Assembly: GCA_033816765.1 (NCBI GenBank)
Contig: CM066288.1
Coordinates: 248,001 to 312,000, forward strand
Source of the DNA: Nothopassalora personata
Taxonomy: Eukaryota > Ascomycota > Dothideomycetes > Mycosphaerellales > Mycosphaerellaceae
Direction of reading: 5' to 3'
Length of the DNA: 64,000 nucleotides
The first letter of the stretch is position 1; each line of letters begins with the position of its first letter. Shown piece after piece: positions 32,655-43,952 of this stretch. The notes below the pieces were generated by a model. It was not told where the DNA came from. It searched no databases and saw only the letters and a program-made list of their open reading frames with translations. Made by a program: the position numbers and the translations under genes.

Positions 32655-33134
32655 GACGAGTCGCGACTTCCTCCAGTCGTGTACTTGAATTTCACACCTC
32701 CTGCACCGTCTGTGAAAAAGCAGCGGAAACGAGCGCAGATCGACAAGGCTGGTGTTGTCAAGGCACCAAAGCCGCCGAAACCAAGACGCCCGAAAACACC
32801 AAGGCCACCGAAAGCCCCCTAAGGAACCGGATCCACCAGCCATGACTGAAGGCCGCACGATGATAAACGGCCAGCAAGGAGAAAGGATGACGTGTAGTGT
32901 TGATAGCATCACTTACGACGCAGAGGCTTTTCTACAAAGCAACATGTAGCGTTCAAGCGTACGAATCACGTTTCAAATGACGATCAAGACCTCCAAGGGC
33001 ATGATTTCCGTAGACATGACTGACTTCTTCGGCTCAATTGACTTTTGAGGTATACGTACAAGTTATACTACAGCACTGTCCTTGGGTATCATAACATTGA
33101 ACTTTTGTCCGCCTCCCTTCACACCTTTTCACAC
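32655..33134. other. Convergent 3' intergenic region
   Basis: Between DCN1 and LYS4 stops (480 bp). AAGCCGCCGAAACC-like purine-rich sequence around 32765-32820 reads in frame as a Lys/Pro-rich peptide but lies after the DCN1 stop and has no support as coding. No gene seen. Confidence 0.35.
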
Positions 33135-35627
33135 TCAGAGCTTCGCTTCACTCGCAATCTGGCTCTGCACCCACTTCTCCAGACCTCCCTTGGCGATGAT
33201 GTCCTGAACGTTAGGTGGCAATTCACCAACCTTCTGCGTCCAGGACTCGCCATCCTCGCCTTCCTGGATCAGGACCTGACTCCTTCTCACGTCCCATGTG
33301 AAAGTCCAGCCCGTCCGGGCGGTGAGCGGCTTCTCTGCTGGCGTAGCTTGAGGTGCCGGAGGCGGCGAGTCGAGACTCTGGCTGTTCTGTGCGGGTTCTG
33401 CTATGGGGGCCTTGCCGGCTTTGCCGGTCGCAGCGGGAGTTGCGCCATCGAAGGCTGAGCGTAGTCTTTCGATTAGCTTCGGTACTTCTACGCCCATCAG
33501 AGCGTTGTTGATGGAGTTTCGGCTGAAGATGTTGCCGAAACTGCCCGAGACTACGAGGGGGAGGCCTTTGGCGAGGATTGCCGTGGCGGCCTGTTCTCTC
33601 GATGAACCGCAGCCGAAGTTGAAGCCGGAGACGAGGATATCGCCGGGTTTTGCGATATTGGCGAATTCTTTGTCGTAGTTTTCCATGACCACTGTGGCCA
33701 TTTTGGCTGGGTCGGAGCTGAAGGCGTCGTCGTAGGTGTATTTGCCCGGGTAGATGGCATCGGTGTTGACGTTGTCGGCATTACACCATACGATCTCGCC
33801 GGTGACTTTTTCCGGGAAGCCGGGCAGGATTTCGGTCAGACCGCTTGAGGTTGCCTCAGCTGGCGAGGAGGACTCAGTAGAAGAGCTAGAGAGGTTTTTC
33901 TCGGCCTGTTCTATCGCGGAGTCTGCTTGCTGAATGATCTTCTCTAATGCGTCCTCGATGCTGATCATGCGCTCTTCGTCCTTTACGCCATCGCCGTAGC
34001 CACGGCTCACGCCTGACCAGTTGGCTGGCTTTTCGTACCAACCAGGACCGGCGATCTTGCCTTGTAGTGCACTTGCTGCAACAACTTCAGGACTTGCTAA
34101 ATAAGCTTTGGCGTCTGTGCTTCCCATGCGGCCCTTGAAGTTTCTGTTGCTAGCAGAGATTCCATTCTCTCCAGGCTCGAGCAACCCCGTACCGAGGCCA
34201 ATGCATGGGCCGCAACCAGAAGGTAGTGGTTCGGCACCTGCATCGAGAAGAGCCTGCCAGTCACCCTGCTCTTCTGCTGCTTTCTGCTCTGGTAAAGAAG
34301 CTGCAGCAATGTAGAACTTGATGCCATCCGCAATCCTCGGAACCTTGCCATTGACGTCCGCAGCACTCTTGAACACCTTAGCGGCTGCTTCAAGGTCCGA
34401 TCGTCGGGAGTTGGTGCAAGAGACAAGGTATGCCTTCTGGATCTTGATGTCCTGTGCTTCCAACTCGTTCAGTGGTGTGGCTACCTTGACAGAGTTGGGA
34501 CCAGAAACATATGGGCATAAGGTGGACAAGTCTAGGAAGAGCTCCTTCGCGTACGTAGCACCCTTGTCGGCGCTCAGTGGGTTCGCGAAAAGCTCGTCGA
34601 GCCGTTCGTGGTTGAAGCGATCGGTCGTCAAGCTTGCGGTCTCGTTGGGCGACTTGTACATGCTGGCCTCAGTCGCCTTGAATCGTAGCCAGCCTCTGAG
34701 CACATCATCGATCGGGAAAAGACCGGAAAGAGCACCCCACTCGGTAGTCATATTCGCGATTGCCAACCTGTCGTCGACAGGCAGACTTCGCATCGTGTCG
34801 GTCGATCCCGTAAACTCGATGGCATGGTTCAGCACCTCGTCGTTGTTGAAGAGACCAGCGAGTGCAACAATGACGTCTTTGCCCGTGACGCCCTCAGGCA
34901 AGATACCAGTCAGGGTGACTTTTGCAATAGGAGGGATCTGCCACCATGTTCGTCCAGTCGCCCAAATACTCGCAGCGTCTGTTCGCACAACAGGTGTCCC
35001 CAAACAGCCCACGCCCCCATACATGTTGGAGTGACTGTCACTGGCGACTGCCATAGTGCCGGGCCAAGCATATCCCTCCTCGACCATGATCTGATGTCCA
35101 ATGCCGCGGCCAGCTGGGTAGAAGTCGACGCCGTGCTTCTTCGCGAACCCCTCGATCTGCTCATACTTCTTCAGGTTCTTCTCGCTCTTGTTCTGGACAT
35201 CGTGATCAAGGGTCATGACAATTTGCTTCGGGTCGTGGATCTTGGTTGCACCTATGCTCATGAACTTGGTCGCAACGGGCCAGGAGTTGTCGTGGGTCAT
35301 GCATTGCTGCGGCGAAAGGGTCACGTAGTCGCCGGCCTTGACGAACTTGCCGTCGGGGAGTCCTTGTGAGTACCGCTGGACGATCTTCTCGGTGAGCGTC
35401 TGCGGCGTCGTGGGCGTGGGTGTGGGCTTCGCGCTGTTCAGGATCTCTGCTGGCGCGCTCTGGAGCTGGGAGGGAAAAGCGTCGGTGAGTTCGGCGAGGC
35501 GTGCTGGTCGCGTGCTTGACATGTACCGCGGGCGATGTTGTAGGTGTGTAGCTGCTGCGGATAGACTCGTTCGCGAGAGTACGATACAAGGTGGCGGTCG
35601 ACAGACATTCTGTGCACCTGTTGGCAT
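33135..35627 (-). CDS. LYS4: Homoaconitase, mitochondrial
   Basis: A single exon of 830 aa. Homoaconitase converts homocitrate via homoaconitate to homoisocitrate in the alpha-aminoadipate lysine pathway, which is specific to fungi and a few others. The N-terminal 60 or so residues are Arg/Ser/Thr/Ala-rich without acids, a typical mitochondrial presequence. The [4Fe-4S] ligands are visible in [14 protein letters not shown] and [13 protein letters not shown]. The swivel domain follows an Ala/Ser/Thr-rich linker and includes [21 protein letters not shown] linker insertion in the last 100 residues (Ala/Pro-rich) is a normal fungal variation. The start at ATG 35627 includes the presequence. Expression is likely under general amino-acid control from the shared upstream region with SER1. 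Confidence 0.95.
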   Translation of the reverse strand: MPTGAQNVCRPPPCIVLSRTSLSAAATHLQHRPRYMSSTRPARLAELTDAFPSQLQSAPAEILNSAKPTPTPTTPQTLTEKIVQRYSQGLPDGKFVKAGDYVTLSPQQCMTHDNSWPVATKFMSIGATKIHDPKQIVMTLDHDVQNKSEKNLKKYEQIEGFAKKHGVDFYPAGRGIGHQIMVEEGYAWPGTMAVASDSHSNMYGGVGCLGTPVVRTDAASIWATGRTWWQIPPIAKVTLTGILPEGVTGKDVIVALAGLFNNDEVLNHAIEFTGSTDTMRSLPVDDRLAIANMTTEWGALSGLFPIDDVLRGWLRFKATEASMYKSPNETASLTTDRFNHERLDELFANPLSADKGATYAKELFLDLSTLCPYVSGPNSVKVATPLNELEAQDIKIQKAYLVSCTNSRRSDLEAAAKVFKSAADVNGKVPRIADGIKFYIAAASLPEQKAAEEQGDWQALLDAGAEPLPSGCGPCIGLGTGLLEPGENGISASNRNFKGRMGSTDAKAYLASPEVVAASALQGKIAGPGWYEKPANWSGVSRGYGDGVKDEERMISIEDALEKIIQQADSAIEQAEKNLSSSSTESSSPAEATSSGLTEILPGFPEKVTGEIVWCNADNVNTDAIYPGKYTYDDAFSSDPAKMATVVMENYDKEFANIAKPGDILVSGFNFGCGSSREQAATAILAKGLPLVVSGSFGNIFSRNSINNALMGVEVPKLIERLRSAFDGATPAATGKAGKAPIAEPAQNSQSLDSPPPAPQATPAEKPLTARTGWTFTWDVRRSQVLIQEGEDGESWTQKVGELPPNVQDIIAKGGLEKWVQSQIASEAKL

Positions 35628-36000
35628 CCATCTCCTACACTTTCTCGATTCTGCTATGTTCCCTTAGTGGTGCTTACTGTTCGTGCCAGCCTTTGCAGGC
35701 TCCGACCTGCTCTCGCCCTCAATGCCATGACTCCAGGAACGCCCCCAAGTATCGTGCAGTGAAGCATTACCTGAAGACGTCAATGGAATAATGTTCAATA
35801 ATGACAGTTCGACCAATGGCGCCAATGGTAATGAAGCGAGGCACAATTTCTGGGATATCTGCGACTTCGGCGGCCGACAAAAGTAACGCAGTGGATGACT
35901 GCAATGGGTTGTGTTGCTTGAACACATATGAAGACTATTTGTCGCTCTATTCCTTACAGCATCAAAACACAGTCCCGCGCAGACATTTAGATCAAAGAAG
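35628..36000. promoter_or_regulatory. Shared divergent promoter of LYS4 and SER1
   Basis: Two amino-acid biosynthesis genes diverge from this 373 bp region. A TGACTC hexamer at 35728-35733 (followed by C instead of A) matches six of seven bases of the Gcn4/CpcA general-control consensus TGACTCA. I see no perfect copy. Joint control by cross-pathway regulation is inferred from the gene pair and this half-match only. Confidence 0.45.
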
Positions 36001-37257
36001 ATGCCTACAAGAGAGTCAATCCATTACTTCGGTGCTGGCCCAGCGCCACTGCCAACTCCAGTCCTTGAAGAAGCATCGAAAGTCATCCTGAACTACAACG
36101 ATTCTGGAATCGGCATCACAGAAATCTCCCACCGTTCTGGCGACGCCAACGCGATCCTGGCAAGCACGCAGAAGGCACTTCGCCAACTGCTAGATATCCC
36201 CGAGTCCGATGGCCCAGACGGCTACCAGATCCTCTTCCTCCAAGGCGGTGGCAGCGGTGGCTTCAGCGACGTCGTGTCGAACCTTGTATCAGTCTGGGTC
36301 GCGAAGCAGCTCAAGGCCGTCGGCGGAGACGAGAGCAAGCTGAAGGACATCGTCGAGAAGAACTTGAAGTTAGACTACCTCGTCACTGGATCCTGGTCGC
36401 TGAAGGCATCGCAAGAAGCGGCGCGTCTCGTTGGAGGCGAGCACATCAACATCGTCACCGATGCGCGAAAGCACAACGATGGCAAATTTGGCACAATCCC
36501 AGAGCAATCATCATGGGCCCACACCTCAGATGCCGACTCTGTGGCGCTGACCTACTACTGCGACAACGAGACCGTGGACGGCGTCGAGTTTCAAGCAGCA
36601 CCGACCGGAGCCAACCTGGTAGCGGACATGAGCAGCAACTTCCTCTCCCGAGCAGTAGATGTCAAGAAGCACGCCGTAATCTTCGGTGGCGCCCAGAAGA
36701 ACATCGGCACAACTGGCATCACAATCTACATCGTCTCCAATAAAGTGCTCCCGCCGCACGCAGAATACGCAAAGCCAGAAGTGATGCGCAAGCTGGGTCT
36801 ATCTGTCAGCCCAATCGTCTTCGACTACCCGACCATCGCCAAGAACAACAGCTTGTACAACACTTTGCCCATCTTCGATGTCTGGGTCGCTGGGAAAGTA
36901 ATGGAGCGACTGCTGGAATCACACCCATCCTCAGGGGGTGCTAGGATCGCGGGTCAGCAGGCCGAGAGCGAGAAGAAGTCGCGGCTGCTTTACTCTGTCC
37001 TCGACAAGCATGAGATCTACCGCGTCGTGCCCGACAAGAGCATTCGCAGCAGGATGAACATTTGTTTCCGCATCAAGGGCGGTGACGACGAGGTCGAGAA
37101 GACCTTCCTCAAGGGCGCTGAAGAGCTCGGTCTCAAGGGCTTGAAGGGTCATCGCAGCGTTGGAGGTATTCGTATCAGCAATTACAACGCCGTACCGGTC
37201 GTAGCAGCTGAGAAGCTGGCGAAGTACTTGGAGGACTTTGCTGCCAAGCAGTCTTGA
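36001..37257 (+). CDS. SER1: Phosphoserine aminotransferase
   Basis: A single exon of 418 aa. This PLP enzyme converts 3-phosphohydroxypyruvate and glutamate to phosphoserine, the second step of serine synthesis from glycolysis. The start HYFGAGPAPLPTPVLEEA and IGITEISHRSG are classic family signatures, and the PLP lysine is K233 in IFGGAQKNIGTTG. The C-terminal substrate region includes MNICFRIKGG and LKGLKGHRSVGGIRISNYNAV. It is cytosolic and has the normal length. The ATG at 36001 gives the family N-terminus directly. Confidence 0.97.
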   Translation: MPTRESIHYFGAGPAPLPTPVLEEASKVILNYNDSGIGITEISHRSGDANAILASTQKALRQLLDIPESDGPDGYQILFLQGGGSGGFSDVVSNLVSVWVAKQLKAVGGDESKLKDIVEKNLKLDYLVTGSWSLKASQEAARLVGGEHINIVTDARKHNDGKFGTIPEQSSWAHTSDADSVALTYYCDNETVDGVEFQAAPTGANLVADMSSNFLSRAVDVKKHAVIFGGAQKNIGTTGITIYIVSNKVLPPHAEYAKPEVMRKLGLSVSPIVFDYPTIAKNNSLYNTLPIFDVWVAGKVMERLLESHPSSGGARIAGQQAESEKKSRLLYSVLDKHEIYRVVPDKSIRSRMNICFRIKGGDDEVEKTFLKGAEELGLKGLKGHRSVGGIRISNYNAVPVVAAEKLAKYLEDFAAKQS

Positions 37258-37470
37258 GGGCTCGGTTAGCCCAGGTAAGTGATGATTGTGCATTAGCGTG
37301 GAGTTGATGGTTATACGGATTCAATATGAGGTATGAAGGTCAAAAAAAAAGGAGCATCAAGTGGTCAACCACTTGGACACTCGAAGTCAGAGTAGCACAC
37401 CATGGAAGCAAGCCTGGAGCTCAAGCGTGCTTTCGCATTGTTTTGCCGTGTGGATCTCAATGCAATTACA

Positions 37471-39323
37471 TTACTCAGTCCTCCATTCCCTCCAGCCTTC
37501 CACCAGCACAACAGGTCCTTTATAAACCTTCCTCGCTCTCACCACCCAGTCTATCGCCGCAATGATAGCAACCACCACAAACATCAACACACTCCAATTG
37601 AAGTCCACCAAGCTCGGCTGATACACATTCGGCCAAAAGCACCAGAAGAACGCGAATGTCGAGTACGCGAGACCTCCAGTATTGATCGCAGGGCCCCATC
37701 TCCCCAGACTCCAGCGCGCTTTCGGCAATAGCTCAGGTTGATATAACCTCCTGTAAAGCACACAGGCAATCGAGACCATGTAAGTAATCATCAAACTAAC
37801 CAAGTTCAGCGAGATGATGGCGTTGAATGCCACATCAGACCCAAAATTGATCAAGCTGAGGAGAAACGTAACGACGCAAGTCACAATGACCGCATTCGCT
37901 GGAACCTCAAGCTTCGGGTCCACGTGCGCGATCCATTTACTGAACGGTAAGCCCTCATCTCGAGCGAAGGACCAGGTTTGTCGGCTGGTGCTGAGGTTGT
38001 AGGATAGAGTCCCGGCGAAGATCAGGATGACGACGATCGAGCTTAGCGCGTTGACAGCAGGGAGCGAGAACGCATTGCGGAAGACGTAGAGGAACGGGTA
38101 TCCGGTTTCGTCGTTGAGAGCGCCTTCGAGATCCACTACGCTGAAGAGGAAGCTGATGAGAAAGACGATTCCTAGACCTCCGTTGATGAGGTATGAGCCT
38201 AGCATAGCGCGAGGCACTGTTACGCCGGCGTCTTTGATTTCTTCGGACATGTGTGCTGCTGCATCGGAGCAGATGCAGGCGTAGACTGCGGAGATTTGGC
38301 CAACCATGAGGGCAAGGCCTGTAAACAGAAGGATGTTAGCAGTACTCGACAAGTATGTGGCAGTACCTTAGACCATGGTGCAAACAGTCGAGTATGGCGC
38401 GTCGCGCAGTGCATGTCTCGAACATCGCACCACGGCTAGGCTACTGCTCAATGCCTGGTACCTTTACAAAACGTACCTATAGATGACCAGTTTCCACCGT
38501 TGTAGAATTGCGTGAAGACAACTTCGGCAGAGTTGCGCGGAGCAAGGACCCACAAGCAGACGATGATCGTCAAAAAGCCGAAAACGTGTAAGATGAGCAT
38601 GAGGTTCTGAAACACAGGCATCATGTTGCCTCCGTAGACGTTCGCGACCAGAACGATGAGCGTGATTGCCCAGACACAAAGGGTGCCTTGCCAGTTCGTT
38701 CCGCTGTAACTTGGATAGTTGATGGTAGCCATACTCTGAATCAGAGTGCCGACAAGGAAGGGGCCTGATGCAGTACCGGCTTGCCACGACAGGGTGCTCA
38801 TCCAGCCAGTGAAGTAAGACAGCAGCTTTTGGTACTTCGGCGGCGCGAACTCGCTGACCCAATGATATTGCCCACCAGAGGTTGGTGCCATGCTTGCCAT
38901 TTCCGCAAGAGACACGACCACGAGCGAAAAGCCAGTGAAGGTCCAGACGTAACTCCAGAGAAGGCCAGCTAGCCCTCCCGAGTACATGCCTTGATAGGAA
39001 GCTGCCAAGAGCACTTCCCACGTTCCTTGCAAGATGACCGTGAATGCGATCGTGGATAACGGACGGAAGTTTCTTTTGAGCTGCTGCGTCTTTCCCATGC
39101 GCTTCATGTCTTTTCTGTCAAACTGCGTGAAGTCCTTGTCCTCCTGCCGCGACGCCCTCCACTCAGTCTTGAGGTGTCCATGGTAATCGTCGTCATGGTA
39201 ATCTGCATCTTCAATGCGATCGAAGTCGATGAGGTTGCGCGATACAGTGGAGATGTGTGTCGTCTTGCCGACAGCATCGACTGGCGCGCCGGCAGTTGGC
39301 GACGATGAGGATGAGGACGCCAT
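37471..39323 (-). CDS. APC-family amino-acid/choline/GABA permease
   Basis: Two exons, 38477-39323 and 37471-38318, encode 564 aa. The 158-nt intron has a GTACGT donor and a GCTAACATCC..TTTACAG acceptor; the joined frame reads NWSSIGLALMVGQISAVYACICSDAAAHMSEEIKDA, the family's conserved mid-region. Twelve membrane helices are visible after a hydrophilic 90-residue N-terminus. Diagnostic motifs are LAEMASMAPTSGGQYHWVSEFAPP and FARDEGLPFSKWIAHVDP. This places it in the fungal UGA4/HNM1-like branch of the amino acid-polyamine-choline superfamily. Substrate (GABA, choline or an amino acid) cannot be fixed by eye. It is predicted to sit in the plasma membrane. The stop lies 214 bp from SER1, in convergent orientation. 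Confidence 0.9.
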
Positions 39324-39932
39324 TCCTCACGATACAAGTTGCGCGCGGTACGGAAAGTGAAGTCGCACAGAAGAGAAGAAACGATACCTACCCGTCTCCG
39401 GCATCAGTGTGCCGCTGTGACACTACTGCACGTGGGTCTGCCAACACCACCATCGTACCGGAGGGACTGCCTCAGCTTGCAGGTGGAGCTGTACTCGAGA
39501 GATGCCAAGATGCCATCACGCAGGCGCCACTACTCCAGCCGCGGGCGTGACGCGATTGGACGAGTGAGATGCATCATGCCGCGACGGAACCGTGCAGGTG
39601 GTGTCGGCACACGAATGGCGTGCGCCACGGGTCTTGGAAGGTCTGCGTATGGGCACAGCGGGTGCAGCGAACGAGGTGGCAGAAAGAATGGCTAGCTGTG
39701 CTGGGCGAAGAGGAGAGAGAATAGAATTACTTGGCGGATCGGACTTCGCCGCCAGTGTGTTTAAGATCTGGTGGTCTGTGCTTGCACCGGTCGAGATACT
39801 GTATTTACTACAAGTGCTTGTTAACGCCACAGCGTCCCGCGCACCGTATCGAGTAGCGTAAGCCGCCTTCGGACCGTCTGTATAGCTCAACCCTATCAGG
39901 GCAACCACACCCGATATCACGACCAAGCCACC
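39324..39932. other. Divergent promoter, permease and WD40 genes
   Basis: 609 bp between divergent genes. It is GC-rich with scattered purine runs; no coding sequence or clear binding-site pair is recognised. Confidence 0.35.
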
Positions 39933-41138
39933 ATGTCCCGGTCCAACGATGCCGGTCACTTCTTCCAGACGACTGATGCTCTAGCCACAACCGAACGCAA
40001 GGCTGCGAAAGCCAAGAACAAGCATGGCAGCCCTATCAAGCTCTCCTCGAAAGTCCTCGCCGTCACTCCGGGACCAACGGGTTCAATACTCGTAGCAGAG
40101 GCAGCAGGAGAGGTCAAGAAAGTGACCTTGGATGTGTGTGAGTCAGCTGCAAGTGAAGCCTTGAGCGCATGCTGACCAGCCGCACAGTCGAATAAGATAG
40201 AACGCCAGTTCAACTCCGGCACAGCACCTTTGACCTGTCTAGCGACAGATCCGACATCCGGCACCATCTACGCCGGATCCTGGGACAAGACCATCTATGC
40301 CATCGACCGATGCGATAACAGCACAAAGCAGCTGTCAGGCCACAATGACTTTGTCAAGTGCCTAATCATCGTCCACCTAGACGGTCAATCCATCCTGATA
40401 TCCGGCAGCTCAGACGCCACCATAATCGTCTGGGACATCTCCCCCTCCCACTTCGGCAAGGTCCTTCACAAACTCAAAGGCCACGTCAAAGCCCTTCAGG
40501 ACTTCGCCACAGATCCACACGAGGAGGCGCAAAGTTCAGCGTCCGTCACGCTTTTCAGCGCCAGCAGTGATCGCGAGATCCGGCGCTGGCATATCAGCCG
40601 CGCATCAGCGTACGAACTTCCCGAATCCCTCGAGAAGCCAATCCTCGCCCACGACACCAGTGTGTACAAGCTGCACTTCGACTCAGACGGCGACCTCTGG
40701 ACTGCCTCGGCCGACAGAACAGCCAAGCATCTGGTCCGGAGTCGGAACTGGGAGGCAGATACCACATTAGAACATGCAGACTTTGTTCGTGATGTGCTGC
40801 CATTCGAGAGCCTGGGCTTGGTTGTGACGGCATGTCGAGACGAAGAGGTAAGGGTGTGGGACATTTCGAGTGGCAAGCTGGTCTGTACATACATCGGTCA
40901 CTTCGAGGAAGTCACAGGACTCGCAGCTTTGACGGACAGGAAAGTCGTGAGTGTCAGTATCGATGGCACGGTACGGCAGTGGAGTTTGGCGAGGCCGGAT
41001 ATGACGAAGTATCGGGAAGAACTTGCAAAGGAGGCAGCAAACTGTGAGGTCGAAGATAAGAAGGACGAGAAGAAGGAAAGCACGTTGACTGCTGAGGAAG
41101 AGGCGGAGCTTGCAGAGCTGATGTCTGATGAGGACTGA
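39933..41138 (+). CDS. WD40-repeat protein
   Basis: Two exons, 39933-40133 and 40188-41138, encode 383 aa. The 54-nt intron runs from a GTGTGT donor to CACAG with a GCTGAC branch, phase 0. At least six WD40-type blades are recognisable, such as TIYAGSWDKTIYAIDRCD, ILISGSSDATIIVWDIS, SASSDREIRRWHIS, LWTASADRTAKHLV, VVTACRDEEVRVWDISSGK and VVSVSIDGTVRQWSL. A short Lys/Ala-rich helix precedes the propeller and an acidic tail EEEAELAELMSDED ends it. It is a scaffold protein of unknown partner; I cannot assign a complex. Alternative donors shift by a few bases, but only this pairing avoids a stop with a proper branch distance. Confidence 0.82.
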
Positions 41139-41285
41139 TGTACAGCCTAGTCCACACGATACCTGCCCCATCCCGAATGCAGCTTGGCAATTCGAGTACT
41201 CTGGACCATTCCAACGAACCGACGCCTCGCTAAGCCAATACATGAAAACATGTGCCACTTTGGCAATCCTCCGCGGCTATGATGT

Positions 41286-43952
41286 TCACGAAGAACAGTC
41301 AATACACAGCCAGTCCATCGATCGCTTCTGCAGCTGCACACACGTCATGTGGAAGTTACGATGACATCTCGGATTGCCACATCCAATCGTATTTCTGGGA
41401 CTGTTGACAAACTCGCCACAGACACATGGCTTCTTGGTCCTCGCAGCAGGAAGTGCCTGCTTCGCCTTTTCCGTCGGCGGCTGTGCCTTCTTCGCTGACA
41501 CTGCATTCTGCTTATTGCCCTTCTTCGGCGAGTCGCCTTGACTGCTCATAATTAAATCAAGCGGCCCAAGCATGAACTTAATCGAGCCCGTATACTCCAC
41601 CTGAACTTGCCCCAGCGCTTCGTGCCAATCTGTCTCATCGACAACGGGTCTCCTCATGGCACTACTAATGCATACGATGGTGTCACCAGCTCTTACGTAG
41701 AACAGGTCGACATCCAAAATCCTCAAGAACTTCTTATAGTCGAGGTCTGATGGCTGGATCTCGTGAATTGGCTTTTGCGAGTGGTTGTCTTTGATCAAGT
41801 CGGTGATGGGAATCTCATTAGTCGACTTCTCTGGTCGGTGTAATGTGGCAAGCCTGATACATATCAGGGTACGCTGACCTAGTGGGAGCGTGTCGATGTC
41901 CATCGGGTCGACTGAAGCAGACTTCATCATGCCACCTGCCCACCTGATTCGATTCTTACTCGAAGGGGTCTCGGTGGGAGACTCTGGGATGACACCATCA
42001 TCTTGCTCTGTATCTTTGCTTCGGTCGAAGACTACCGCCGTGCCGCGCACTTGTGACGGCAGATTTCCGCGAATGCGCCTGTTTGGGGTTGTTGGTGTCC
42101 GCGAATGCGCAATCGATTGCTGTTCCTCATCTTCGTCTGGCACAAGAGTCGGACCATTCAGATCGCGCTCCCATCTCGAGAGCTGCTCCCGGCAATATGT
42201 CGCTGTTGCTGCATTGATGATGTTGACGCTCTGGAAGAGCTTCAGCTTACCCTCGAATTCTTCTTGCCACCCTGGCTGGGCAAGTTGTCTTGCGTGCTCG
42301 TGGGCGAAACGAACCACGGCATCACGGACGAGAACGTCGGACTGTGGTTGGCCTTCGATGTCGAGATGCTTGTTAAACAGCTCGTTGAACTGCTGCGCGT
42401 TTTTGCTTGCGCCAAGCTTGGCGCGTTGCTGCTGTTGGCGCTGCAACAACCAAGTCTCGTCCACGTCATCTTCGCTGTCACTGAGTTCGGTACCTGGTTC
42501 AACTGACTGCTTGGACTTGGTGCGATAGAATCTCACACCTGGCACGCGCGGTACCACGTGCCTCTTCTTGATGCATGTTGGAAGTTGTTCAACGTCTTCC
42601 GGAGCGATGTCCCTCTTCTTGGCGCGCGCGAGTACCAACGGCTGCTCCTTGTGAGGCCTGCCAGGTCCTTTAGAGGTCGTTCTCTTGGTGTTGTCGCGCA
42701 CGGTCCATGAGCTGGTGCCTTGGAGATGTATGGAAATGTCGAACGGCTGGTGCGGAGCCTGCCACTCAAACTCTTTTTCGTTTGACGGCGGTTTGTCATC
42801 CTCGTGGCTGATGCGAATGGTTCTCAAATCATCACCATTTTCACTTTCCTCAAGTCTGACTGCATATTGGAAGTGGTCGTGTCGCGTGAGATAGTGTAGG
42901 TGAAGCCTTTCGAAAGTGGCATGCTCGGGCTTCTTCGTGCAAAAAATACATCTGAGATGGTTCACAAGCATACCCTTGGTCTCGAAACCTTGCTGATACG
43001 CGTACTTTACCATTGTCTTTTCACCAGTTCTTTCCGAATCCTCAGATGGTGTAGGTAGCTGACGAGGTTCGTTACGTGCCTTGCGCAAAACTTTGTTGTA
43101 TGTTGACAATGGCGACTCTCTCTTGTTCCACGCCATGTCGATGTGCGCAGAGTAGTTCAAATCGAGTTTTTTGTGACCTTTCGCTCTGTGCAAAGGCAGA
43201 GCCTCTTCTGCTTGCGGGAGGCCTGGCAGTCCAGCCCAGCTACACTTGACAACGCCTTCATTTCCAGGGGCTGCGAGGAAATCACCGATCGGTCGCGCCT
43301 CAAGCTGGCTGAGGAACTCGGCGGTATCTTGCGAGTCGTGGCAATGAATGCCAAATTCTATGCTGTAGTCCTTATGTAGCGCCTTCTTCCAGCCGCCGGG
43401 GCCAGTGAATGATAGAGTGTGGGTATTTAGATCATCGGCGAAGATGATGAAAGGGTCATTGAACGCAATTTCGAAGGTAGACCTGTCCTGTCTCGTGATT
43501 GTGCCTTGCCTGGCAGCTGTCGATACCGCCGTACGCTGTGATGTTGCATCGCTGATAGTGACCACCACTTGGCAGGGAAGCTTGAGTTGGTCTGGCTCTG
43601 GAAGCCAATCCGGCTGTTCTTGTGGTCGCGATCGCTTGACTTGCTCGGCTATACTCGTCGGGTCCTGTAAGAGTATTGATTTGATGCGGATCTTGGCCTG
43701 GTTGGTTCTCATCAACTCATATGCTATCCGCTCGGAGGGGAAGTCCCACGCGTTACTGCGCGTTCGCCTCGGCTCTGTCATTGCTGCAGATTCATTCGTA
43801 TTTGCAGTCGTTCTTTCGCGCACTACTTCGCGCTCGTGCGAGTCCAACGCGTGTCGTAGGTTGCGGTCCAGAAATCCGGCACCATGCGCGTTAATGCTTC
43901 GAGTGAGGTATACTTTGCTGACGAAACTCCTGAACTCGAGGTCGTTGGCCAT
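41286..43952 (-). CDS. SUZ12: Polycomb PRC2 subunit SUZ12 with PHD finger
   Basis: A single exon of 888 aa. A C2H2 zinc finger lies at about residues 335-358 (CIFCTKKPEHATFERLHLHYLTRHDHF), followed by a VEFS box at about 460-597 (HVVPRVPGVRFYRTKS ... WLLQRQQQQ ... FNELFNKHLDI ... HARQLAQPGWQEEF ... CREQLSRWER). Zinc finger plus VEFS box is the hallmark of SUZ12, the PRC2 scaffold required for H3K27 methylation by the EZH2/Kmt6 homologue. The extreme C-terminus is a PHD finger (about 840-886): CVCGEFVNSPRNTIGCGNPRCHRNFHMTCV ... WLCIDC, with the Cys4-His-Cys3 ligands. A PHD finger is absent from animal SUZ12 and would let the subunit read histone tails. It is nuclear. The first 200 residues contain little recognisable structure. 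Confidence 0.85.
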   Translation of the reverse strand: MANDLEFRSFVSKVYLTRSINAHGAGFLDRNLRHALDSHEREVVRERTTANTNESAAMTEPRRTRSNAWDFPSERIAYELMRTNQAKIRIKSILLQDPTSIAEQVKRSRPQEQPDWLPEPDQLKLPCQVVVTISDATSQRTAVSTAARQGTITRQDRSTFEIAFNDPFIIFADDLNTHTLSFTGPGGWKKALHKDYSIEFGIHCHDSQDTAEFLSQLEARPIGDFLAAPGNEGVVKCSWAGLPGLPQAEEALPLHRAKGHKKLDLNYSAHIDMAWNKRESPLSTYNKVLRKARNEPRQLPTPSEDSERTGEKTMVKYAYQQGFETKGMLVNHLRCIFCTKKPEHATFERLHLHYLTRHDHFQYAVRLEESENGDDLRTIRISHEDDKPPSNEKEFEWQAPHQPFDISIHLQGTSSWTVRDNTKRTTSKGPGRPHKEQPLVLARAKKRDIAPEDVEQLPTCIKKRHVVPRVPGVRFYRTKSKQSVEPGTELSDSEDDVDETWLLQRQQQQRAKLGASKNAQQFNELFNKHLDIEGQPQSDVLVRDAVVRFAHEHARQLAQPGWQEEFEGKLKLFQSVNIINAATATYCREQLSRWERDLNGPTLVPDEDEEQQSIAHSRTPTTPNRRIRGNLPSQVRGTAVVFDRSKDTEQDDGVIPESPTETPSSKNRIRWAGGMMKSASVDPMDIDTLPLGQRTLICIRLATLHRPEKSTNEIPITDLIKDNHSQKPIHEIQPSDLDYKKFLRILDVDLFYVRAGDTIVCISSAMRRPVVDETDWHEALGQVQVEYTGSIKFMLGPLDLIMSSQGDSPKKGNKQNAVSAKKAQPPTEKAKQALPAARTKKPCVCGEFVNSPRNTIGCGNPRCHRNFHMTCVQLQKRSMDWLCIDCSS

